Source: JAQICX01 sp964441455 (GTDB lineage: Bacteria; Verrucomicrobiota; Kiritimatiellia; JAQICX01). From it: a stretch of 41,399 nucleotides of DNA. The stretch covers positions 1 through 41,399 of the forward strand of contig CAYTUX010000069.1 in NCBI GenBank assembly GCA_964441455.1. The letters run 5' to 3'. The notes beneath the pieces were generated by a model. It saw only the letters and a program-made list of their open reading frames with translations, ran no database searches and was not told the DNA's origin. This document shows positions 1-6,108 of the stretch, in pieces. Position 1 is the first letter of the stretch, and each line of letters starts with the position of its first letter. Both the position numbers and the translations under genes were made by a program.

Positions 1-172
1 AATGAAGTTTTTTCTGGGCGAGCAAAGCAACGCTTTGTAAAACAATAACTTACAAGGAATTTTTTTTTTGAACATCATTACGGAGTCAAGAGTTCTGAAC
101 TTCTAATTATATAATCATTTAAGGGAAAACCGACGATTATTGAAAAAAATGGGGGAATTTCGAAAAAAAGTA

Positions 173-201
173 TTGCATTTTTAAGCGATAAAACATATAG
201 T
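173..201 (+). promoter_or_regulatory. Sigma70-type promoter of the tRNA-Phe gene
   Basis: A -35 box TTGCAT (173-178) and a -10 box TATAGT (196-201) are separated by exactly 17 nt. They lie 28 nt ahead of the mature tRNA 5' end, which would put transcription start near 208. Seen directly; promoter function is inferred from consensus match and spacing. Confidence 0.7.
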
Positions 202-229
202 TCTCGCCATTGTTTGACAAACAACTCTT

Positions 230-305
230 GGCGAGATAGCTCAGTCGGTAGAGCAGAGGATTGAAAATCCTCGTGTCCCCAGTTCGATTCTGGGTCTCGC
301 CACCA
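230..305 (+). tRNA. tRNA-Phe (anticodon GAA), 3' CCA encoded
   Basis: A 76-nt cloverleaf can be drawn by hand. The 7-bp acceptor stem pairs GGCGAGA with TCTCGCC. The anticodon stem is GAGGA/TCCTC with loop TT-GAA-AA, so the anticodon GAA is at 263-265. The T arm contains GTTCGATTC. The discriminator is A302 and the CCA tail (303-305) is encoded. GAA reads the Phe codons UUU and UUC. The gene is single, with no neighbouring tRNA. A T-run follows at 308-314. The eight bases TCTCGCCA at the 3' end (295-302) also occur at 202-209, just upstream of the gene. Confidence 0.97.
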
Positions 306-327
306 ACTTTTTTTCTATTTTATATGA

Positions 328-343
328 GCGAGATGCGTCTCGC
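328..343. terminator. Short GC hairpin between tRNA-Phe and melA
   Basis: GCGAGA (328-333) pairs with TCTCGC (338-343) around loop TGCG. It lies between the plus-strand tRNA and the 3' end of the minus-strand melA gene. It could help end either transcript, but no strong T-tract follows on either strand, so this is a weak call. The block resembles GATGCGTCTC text seen again near 28617 and may be a repeat remnant. Confidence 0.35.
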
Positions 344-428
344 CTCCGACAATCTTAGCACTTAAATCCTATGAGAATGTCAAGCCCAGTTTTGGCAAAA
401 AATTATACCTGCGGTAGCATTAATAATT

Positions 429-1769
429 TTACTTATATTCCGGCAGCCAATCTTTTTCAACTTCAAGAAATTCGTCACACATTTCTCTGATTTTATCAAG
501 AGAAAGTTCAGAAGCTGTGTGAGGATCAAGAAATGCAGCCTGATAGATTGAATCTTTCTTAAGGTTCAATGCTGCATCAATAACTAAGGAATGGACATTG
601 ATGTGAGTTCTGTTCAAAGCAGCCAACTGTAACGGCAAGTCGCCGACATATGTAGGCTGAACGCCATTCTTGTCAACAAGACAGGCAACTTCAACAATTG
701 CATCTTTGGGTAAGTTTGTAATAATACCATTATTAACAACATTACCGCCAATTCTTGCGGGAACATCTGTTTCCATCGCCTGCATAATAATAGAACCATA
801 CTCATGAGAAGCTTTGTGTGTAAGTTCAGGATTACCAATAAATTCCTTAGCCTGCTTCTTCCAGCCTGCAATTTGATTTATACAACGTCTTGGATATTCA
901 TCCAAAGGAATGTTAAACTCCTCAATGAATTCAGGATACTTACTCTTAATCCAGTAAGGATAATACTCCGCTGCATGTTCTGAAGATTCCGTAATGTAAT
1001 AACCAAAGTGTCTCATCATATCAAGACGTATCATATCGCCAAACTTTTCTGCACCCTCTTTGCGGGCTTCGGCAACTTTCTTTGCTGCAATTTTCTTGAT
1101 TTCAGGATACAAATCTTTTCCATTTTCAGTCACTTCAAGCAACCATCCCATATGGTTGATACCGGCAATCTTCCACTGAATATCATCCATATTCTTGTCC
1201 ATTTTAAGAACATGATTCAATAAACTGCTTGCACAACCTTGAACAGAGTGACACAAGCCCACCGCATGCACATTTGAGCCATGCAAAACAGAACCGGTTA
1301 CAATTGACATCGGGTTTGTATAGTTCAACAACCATGCTGACGGACAGACATCTTCAATATCCTTTGCAATATCAAGCATCACATTTGCTGTACGCAATCC
1401 TCTGAAAATTCCACCAATTCCAAGTGTATCAGCAATAGTCTGACGCAGTCCATATTTTTTAGGAATTTCAAAATCCCATACAGTACAAGGCTCATAACCT
1501 CCAACTTGAATTGCATTAACAATATAAGAAGCTCCACGAAGTGCATCCTTCCGGTTCTCAACGCCAAGATAAGGCTTTATCTGCATCCTACTTTCGTTGA
1601 TGTTAGCGTTCAAAGTATCAAGCATTCTTTTAGATTCATCCAGTCTCACCGGATCAATGTCATACAAAGCTACTTCAGAATCTTTTAAAGCTTCTCTGCA
1701 CATGCTGTCGCCAATAATATTTTTAACAAAAACGGTACTGCCTGCACCCAAAAATGTAATTTTAGCCAT
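429..1769 (-). CDS. melA: Alpha-galactosidase, glycoside hydrolase family 4 (MelA-like)
   Basis: Predicted NAD+ and Mn2+-dependent cytoplasmic alpha-galactosidase that releases galactose from melibiose-type alpha-galactosides by the GH4 oxidation-elimination route. The 446-residue length is normal for MelA. Visible motifs are the N-terminal dinucleotide-binding stretch ITFLGAGST (4-12), GGYEPCTVWDFEIPKKYGL near 90-108, TIADTLGIGGIFRGLRT, LLNYTNPM, and the metal-ligand pair Cys173 in GLCHSVQG and His206 in GINHMGW. The C-terminal half keeps TESSEHAAEY and PLDEYPRRC, both close to E. coli MelA as I remember it. The start has a good AAGGAAA ribosome site. The gene stands alone with its own promoter (1835-1863), and no sugar transporter gene is adjacent. 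GH4 also includes alpha-glucosidases and alpha-galacturonidases, but the close MelA resemblance makes alpha-galactosidase the best call. Confidence 0.93.
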   Translation of the reverse strand: MAKITFLGAGSTVFVKNIIGDSMCREALKDSEVALYDIDPVRLDESKRMLDTLNANINESRMQIKPYLGVENRKDALRGASYIVNAIQVGGYEPCTVWDFEIPKKYGLRQTIADTLGIGGIFRGLRTANVMLDIAKDIEDVCPSAWLLNYTNPMSIVTGSVLHGSNVHAVGLCHSVQGCASSLLNHVLKMDKNMDDIQWKIAGINHMGWLLEVTENGKDLYPEIKKIAAKKVAEARKEGAEKFGDMIRLDMMRHFGYYITESSEHAAEYYPYWIKSKYPEFIEEFNIPLDEYPRRCINQIAGWKKQAKEFIGNPELTHKASHEYGSIIMQAMETDVPARIGGNVVNNGIITNLPKDAIVEVACLVDKNGVQPTYVGDLPLQLAALNRTHINVHSLVIDAALNLKKDSIYQAAFLDPHTASELSLDKIREMCDEFLEVEKDWLPEYK

Positions 1770-1834
1770 TCTATTTCCTTACTGGTTATTAATGTGTAAT
1801 AAAAATTTCTTCTTCCATTTATATATTTTGGGGA

Positions 1835-1863
1835 ATTTTACTGTATTACTTAACAGATGTCAA
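1835..1863 (-). promoter_or_regulatory. Sigma70-type promoter of melA
   Basis: Read on the minus strand, a perfect -35 box TTGACA (1863-1858) is followed after 17 nt by TAAAAT (1840-1835), one base from the -10 consensus. The melA start codon is 65 nt downstream. No clear operator palindrome was seen in the leader. Confidence 0.75.
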
Positions 1864-1909
1864 AAAAAGAATCCTAGATAATCAACTTTTCGGAGGGGTT
1901 TGCCTTAGT

Positions 1910-2149
1910 TTATAATGAACCACGCAAATCAGCAGTATATTGTTTTTCTACAGGAGGCTTGGAAAGATACAGATATCCAAAAGGAATACGCAATTTCTTT
2001 GCTAATGTCTGTGCTTGCTTAAAAGTTGGTCTGGCTTTACCTAATTCCCAATCGGTATATTTCTTGTTGACAGCAAAAATACTTGCTTCATCAATACCTG
2101 CCCTTTTTCTAGCCCAAACTAATATTTCCGGTGTATATGCTACACTCAT
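1910..2149 (-). pseudogene. Truncated XRE-family regulator (HTH part of an XRE-ImmA/IrrE-type protein)
   Basis: A 79-residue product starting MSVAYTPEILVWARKRAG. The start at 2149 is chosen because GAGGAGAT lies 7 nt upstream. Residues about 15-60 form a helix-turn-helix of the type found at the N-terminus of XRE regulators fused to an ImmA/IrrE metalloprotease, with KYTDWELGKARPTFKQAQTLAKKL followed by IPFGYLYLSKPP. In intact family members this last motif is followed by a peptidase domain of some 250 residues. Here the frame stops after YTADLRGSL, and no HExxH sequence is visible before melA. I read it as a 3'-truncated remnant. A stand-alone DNA-binding antitoxin-like protein is possible because the ribosome site and frame are intact. 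Confidence 0.6.
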
Positions 2150-2319
2150 TATTAATCTCCTCATATCGAGGAATTTTCTTAGCCTTTTTATTTCTTTATT
2201 ATATCTACAAAACTTATTGTGTAATTATACAATAATCAGAATACTTCAAGCAAATTTCTCCTAATTCTTCAAAAAAATTATAATTCCAAGTAAATCAAAC
2301 TATATTTATATTCTTTTTC

Positions 2320-2626
2320 GGCTCTTCGTAAATTATTGTGGATAAATCCCAGAGGGATGACATCTTGGTAGCCTTGGGTTTTAACCCAAGGCATTGATAT
2401 ATAAAAGCATTGAACCCTGTAGGGGTGACATTGATATAAAATTCTTTTTCGTATTTCATTAGATGCCATCCCTTCCATGCTTCGCCTTTGGTATGCAGAA
2501 CAATGACGGGATTCGGTTGTCTATTTTTATCAGCTTCACACGGTTGAAACCGTGGGCTACAAAGATTTCACCCCGCCGGGGTTCTTGTTAATAACAATTG
2601 TTATCCACAAAATATTACGAAGAACC
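2320..2626. repeat. MITE-like element, copy 1 (terminal inverted repeats, non-coding)
   Basis: The ends are inverted repeats: 2320-2346 begins GGCTCTTCG and reads into TTGTGGATAA, and 2601-2626 is its near-exact reverse complement (TTATCCACAA to GAAGAACC). Inside are further palindromes, including TTGGGTTTTAACCCAA near 2374-2389, ACCCTGTAGGGGTGAC near 2416, and CGGTTGAAACCG near 2542. The same ends, similar interior and almost the same length (306-307 bp) recur at 33200-33505. No transposase is encoded. A 66-codon frame at 2278-2478 is just translated repeat. This element fills most of the gene-free stretch 2150-2805; the rest is AT-rich with nothing recognised. Confidence 0.8.
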
Positions 2627-2805
2627 AGGTTTCTTTCCATTTGTTTAACCATTTTTCTATTCTTCGCTTCATAAAAACTCCTTTTATTCAATAAATCAAG
2701 GTTAAACCTTTAAAAAAGAAAAACTTGTATTTTTTAGGAGTAAGTTATATCATCTATCGTGTGTAGTTAATGGTTAAGCAACTCCTATTTAGAAAGGAAA
2801 TATCT

Positions 2806-3417
2806 ATGGGAATAACAATACATTACAAAGGTCAGATGGATGACACTAGTATGCTTCCAATGCTGATTGAGGAAATTCAGGATATAGCTGATACAAAAGG
2901 ATGGAAATCAAACATACTTAATGAGGACTGGGGAACCAAACCTAATGCGTCAATAGTTAGCAGAGGTCAGATAGAAGGTGATCTGGGACTCAAGGGTATC
3001 AGTTTCTCACCCGGCGAAGGCTGTGAATCAATGAGTCTCTTTTTCGACAGATATGGGCATGTCATGGATCCGATGACAATGTTGTGTATTATTGATGGAA
3101 CCATAAAGCCTACAGATGCATGTGTACATGTTAAAACACAATTTGCAAACTCAGAGACACATATATGGATTATCAGTATTCTCAAATATCTTAAGAAGGA
3201 ATACATTAGCAACCTTGAAGTTATCGACGAGGGTGGATATTGGGAAACAGGTGATGTTAAAGAGCTTGAAAAAAGAATGAAGTTTCTTGGTGACAAAATC
3301 AATGCCATTGCAAATGCGATTTCCTCTGCCCCAATCACAGATACAGATAAAGAAAAAATGTCTGTCGAGGAAATAGCCTCTAAAATTGAGGATATCATCA
3401 GAAACATGGATTCTTAA
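2806..3417 (+). CDS. Conserved hypothetical protein with an EGGYWET motif
   Basis: Encodes 203 residues from MGITIHYKGQMDD. The ATG at 2806 is preferred over an upstream one because AAAGGA lies 7 nt before it. The body contains GISFSPGEGCESMSLFF, a TQFANSETHIWIISILKYLK stretch, and NLEVIDEGGYWETGDVKEL near residues 154-172, followed by a helical tail. I recall this arrangement (MGITIHY start, K-TQF-H, NLEV-DEGGYWET) from conserved uncharacterised proteins of Planctomycetes and Bacteroidetes, but no function is known to me. There is no signal peptide or membrane segment, so it is probably cytoplasmic. It is transcribed alone, with the nearest gene 230 nt downstream. The reading frame is secure; the role is unknown. 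Confidence 0.75.
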   Translation: MGITIHYKGQMDDTSMLPMLIEEIQDIADTKGWKSNILNEDWGTKPNASIVSRGQIEGDLGLKGISFSPGEGCESMSLFFDRYGHVMDPMTMLCIIDGTIKPTDACVHVKTQFANSETHIWIISILKYLKKEYISNLEVIDEGGYWETGDVKELEKRMKFLGDKINAIANAISSAPITDTDKEKMSVEEIASKIEDIIRNMDS

Positions 3418-3647
3418 TTTTTCGGTTGCAGATAAATATGTGCGTTTTAACCAATAAAATCAGCAAATAAAATCTTAATTCAGTCAGCTTTGGGTTATAT
3501 AAACATAAAAAAGTTGTAAGTACTGTTTTAATTTATATTTAGATAATATTGGCAGAATTACTGTAAAAACACGCTTTGCGAATGGACGCTACACTGCGTT
3601 CCGCTGCTTGACATTCGTCAACCCTCTTACCCTGCGGACGTTTCACC

Positions 3648-3995
3648 TTGGGAAGCCATTTAGTTTTTTATGAAATAAAAATCTTAAACGAAGCTCTTGA
3701 AATTATTAATTGGTATCACCTCCAAATCCACGTAAAGATAATGAGAGCAGCAACCGGAAATGAAAACAATGATATATCCGACAAACAAGATTCAGATGGC
3801 TCTGCAAAAGTGGCACTGATAGGCATAGACCGTTCAATTGCCGCATGGGGTAAACTGCTTTCATATTTTCCGGAGCAGGAAGATGAGTTATTAGACATAC
3901 TAGTGCATTTGGAAAAACTTAGAAGAACAACTGAAAATGAATTTCCTGACGCCCGAGCATTTATACGCCCCGGTTTTGATGATGACCAACAGTGA
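3648..3995 (+). CDS. Conserved hypothetical protein, probably 5'-truncated by a repeat
   Basis: The open frame runs 115 codons from a TTG at 3648. Its conserved-looking core is INWYHLQIHVKIMRA, then DSDGSAKVALIGIDRSIAAW, then FPDARAFIRPGFDDDQQ at the C-terminus. I recall this DGSAKVALIGIDRS / FPDAR-F-RPGFD pattern from uncharacterised proteins of about 150-165 residues in PVC bacteria, where about 20 or more residues precede the WYH motif. Here there is no ATG until 3741, inside the core, and no good ribosome site for the TTG. The first residues (HLVFYEIKI) are encoded by a 28-nt sequence (3656-3683) repeated almost exactly at 14921-14948. The natural start has therefore probably been replaced by repeat DNA. 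It may be a pseudogene. It ends 40 nt from a convergent gene. Confidence 0.5.
   Translation: MGSHLVFYEIKILNEALEIINWYHLQIHVKIMRAATGNENNDISDKQDSDGSAKVALIGIDRSIAAWGKLLSYFPEQEDELLDILVHLEKLRRTTENEFPDARAFIRPGFDDDQQ
3656..3683. repeat. Dispersed 28-nt AT-rich repeat, copy 1
   Basis: Begins CCATTTAG, ends AATAAAAATC, and contains a hairpin TTTTTAT/ATAAAAA around GAA. It matches 14921-14948 at 27 of 28 positions by hand count. The second copy sits just upstream of ileS. Confidence 0.7.
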
Positions 3996-4035
3996 AGAAT
4001 TAAACAGAATGCCCTATGTAATTGCAAGCCCTAAG

Positions 4036-4458
4036 TTAATTGATTCTTGGGAACAAAAAAAGGCCTTGCTTGTATATTTCTTGAAATATTTCTTTAATCG
4101 GTTCAACAGCCTCATTATATTCTACCTGAAAAAAATATATGTATTCAGCATTACTGTTCTTTATGCTTCTGAACCATACAAAACTAATTGCCTTTTGCCA
4201 TCCAACATCCAGGTCAATCACTTCACTTCTACCAATAACCAGTTTTATTTGCTCAAATTTGTCTTCTGTTTTTGAGAGAAAATCGTCTAAATCCATTTCT
4301 GGTTGCTTTATTCTGCTAAAACTTTCGTTACAGTCTAACTTATCAAACCATGCATTCTTACTTGGTATATCCAAGTTGTGTAACCGGTATATAAATTCTT
4401 GATTTGTTTTATAGTCTTCTGTTCCTAAGTTTAGCCAAATCCCATTGTCATATTCCAT
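4036..4458 (-). CDS. Hypothetical protein of unknown function
   Basis: A 140-residue acidic protein starting MEYDNGIWLNLGTEDYKTNQ. The ATG at 4458 is chosen over upstream frame-open codons because AAGGAGG lies 9 nt before it. It is rich in Asp, Glu, Phe and Tyr, with aromatic patches (ISFVWFRSI, EYIYFFQVEY) and a helical tail ending FPRIN. There is no signal peptide, membrane helix, metal motif or family I recognise. It lies 41 nt downstream of the AAA_14/DUF4143 ATPase gene on the same strand, so co-transcription is plausible, but such ATPases occur next to many unrelated genes and this says little about function. Confidence 0.65.
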   Translation of the reverse strand: MEYDNGIWLNLGTEDYKTNQEFIYRLHNLDIPSKNAWFDKLDCNESFSRIKQPEMDLDDFLSKTEDKFEQIKLVIGRSEVIDLDVGWQKAISFVWFRSIKNSNAEYIYFFQVEYNEAVEPIKEIFQEIYKQGLFLFPRIN

Positions 4459-4499
4459 AAAACATGCCTCCTTGTGTTGTATTGAAAAACAAAACAACC

Positions 4500-5654
4500 T
4501 TAAACAAAAACGTCCCCTATCTGATTCCATGGAATGATTTTTATTCCATTACGTTGTGTTCGGGCTTCACCACCATAAATAATAGAACTTGAATTCAGTT
4601 TAATACTGTTCTCAACAACTTTGATACCTTTAAAAAAGTCAGAGGAAACAGTTTGTGATGACTTGATTTCCCAAGCCGAAACCTTCGCACCGTTTTCCGC
4701 AAACAAATCGACCTCGACACCATTACTATCTCTATAGAAACATAGCCGATCATTTATGCCTGCATTAGCGTATTGCTTAATTGCCTCGCTAACAACAAAT
4801 GTTTCAAAAATAGCTCCACGTAACGGATGCCCTACTAGATGTTCAGGTTTTTGTAGTCCTAACAAGAAACAGGCCAATCCTGTATCAAGAAAATAAAGTT
4901 TCGGCGTCTTAACCAGACGCTTACCTATATTTGCATGCCATGGTTGAAGAAGCCTGATAATTCCACTTTCCTGAAGAACTGACAACCAGCTTTTTATTGT
5001 ATTATGAGTAATTCCACACTCGTTACCTAGAGAATGCATATTCAACAGCTGTCCGGTACGCCCTGCACATAACTGGAGAAACATTTCAAATCTGTGTAAA
5101 TCAGTAACGGCAAGAATCTGCCTGACATCACGTTCAACATATGTGGAAATGTAGAATGAAAGGGCTTCTGTTGGATTCAAATGCTTATCATGAATTCTTG
5201 GATAAAATCCGGAGTAAAGCATTTCGTTAATTGTTACAGGAGCTGCCTTATGATAAAGTTCATCATAAGAAAAAGGGTACAATCTGGCAATAGCCGTTCG
5301 ACCAGCAAGAGATTGCGACACTGGTTCCATCATCTCAAATTGTCTGGAACCTGTTAAAATAAACACTCCTGTCTGCATTGAAGCATCAACAATAGTCTGA
5401 ATATACGACAACAACTCTGGAACATGCTGTATTTCATCTAAAACAGCACCATCTGGAAACTCATTAAGAAATCCCCGTGGATCTGTTCTTGCATAATTTC
5501 TCTGATCAAGGTCTTCTAAAGACACATAGGGTTTTTCAGGGAAAATAGCACGGCAAAGAGTGGTCTTTCCCGATTGCCTTGGTCCTGTAACAGTTATAAC
5601 CGGATACTGTCCTGCCCATTCTAATATTTTATTTTCTAACTTTCTTTTAATCAT
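4500..5654 (-). CDS. AAA_14 ATPase with C-terminal DUF4143 domain
   Basis: 384 residues, a normal length for this archaeo-eukaryotic-type ATPase family. Walker A is GPRQSGKTT (24-32). The Walker B-like stretch is GAVLDEIQHVPEL, followed by the sensor-like FILTGSRQFEMM. The middle contains the TYVERDVRQI motif and a winged-helix-like segment (ECGITHNTIKSWLSVLQESGII), both typical of AAA_14/DUF4143 proteins. The C-terminal part has GVEVDLFAENG and AWEIKSS, which resemble the D...ExK core of PD-(D/E)xK nucleases and are common in DUF4143. The family is widespread in anaerobes, its substrate is unknown, and a selfish or defence role has been guessed. The start at 5654 has no strong ribosome site. 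It may lead a two-gene transcript with the 140-residue unknown gene. Confidence 0.9.
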   Translation of the reverse strand: MIKRKLENKILEWAGQYPVITVTGPRQSGKTTLCRAIFPEKPYVSLEDLDQRNYARTDPRGFLNEFPDGAVLDEIQHVPELLSYIQTIVDASMQTGVFILTGSRQFEMMEPVSQSLAGRTAIARLYPFSYDELYHKAAPVTINEMLYSGFYPRIHDKHLNPTEALSFYISTYVERDVRQILAVTDLHRFEMFLQLCAGRTGQLLNMHSLGNECGITHNTIKSWLSVLQESGIIRLLQPWHANIGKRLVKTPKLYFLDTGLACFLLGLQKPEHLVGHPLRGAIFETFVVSEAIKQYANAGINDRLCFYRDSNGVEVDLFAENGAKVSAWEIKSSQTVSSDFFKGIKVVENSIKLNSSSIIYGGEARTQRNGIKIIPWNQIGDVFV

Positions 5655-5812
5655 GATGACAGCATAATGACATTTTTTATGTAAATTGTCAATTATATTT
5701 ACAAATTACATAGATAATTTACCGCAACCAAAAGAATATTAACAAACAAAACTAATCTAACTAATAAAAAAAACAAAATTATTCAAGCATTCTTTTCACA
5801 CCCATATGCATT

Positions 5813-6082
5813 TTAGTTCTTAAGTATTATTCCGCTACTATAATACCATTTTGACACTTTTCCATAGACTTCTGAAACGGAATCACCTTTGAATTGTTTC
5901 TTGTCCTCCAGCAACTCGCTCAGAAAAGAATCATATACCTCACTTTTTAACTTCAAAACAACTGGATATGTTTTTCGCTCATAAATTGTTAAAGTTCCAG
6001 TATACAATATCCATTCATTGGAACGCAAATGCCTTCCAAAAACTTCTTGGTCTGCTTTGTATCTTATTGTTGCTCTCGGCAT
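5813..6082 (-). CDS. Small hypothetical protein at the end of the restriction-modification operon
   Basis: 89 residues, MPRATIRYKADQEVFGRHLRSNEWILY... ending SSGIILKN. It is basic at the N-terminus with a beta-strand-like middle (WILYTGTLTIYERKTYPVVLKLKSEVYD). It starts 26 nt after the hsdM-hsdS stop codon, with AAAAGG about 11 nt before the ATG, so it is very likely translated from the same transcript. I recognise no family. Its position invites the idea of an accessory to the restriction system, such as a regulator or specificity modulator, but that is only inference from location. Confidence 0.6.
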   Translation of the reverse strand: MPRATIRYKADQEVFGRHLRSNEWILYTGTLTIYERKTYPVVLKLKSEVYDSFLSELLEDKKQFKGDSVSEVYGKVSKWYYSSGIILKN

Positions 6083-6108
6083 TGTCTGTTAAACCTTTTT
6101 CTTATTTA

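Noticed and set aside
429..1769. 6-phospho-alpha- or beta-glucosidase or alpha-galacturonidase call for the GH4 gene
   Set aside because: GH4 is multifunctional, but residues throughout follow MelA more closely than phospho-glycosidases; kept as a minor alternative only.
2278..2478. 66-codon minus-strand frame
   Set aside because: It is translated text of the MITE-like element; the same element at 33200-33505 has no matching frame.
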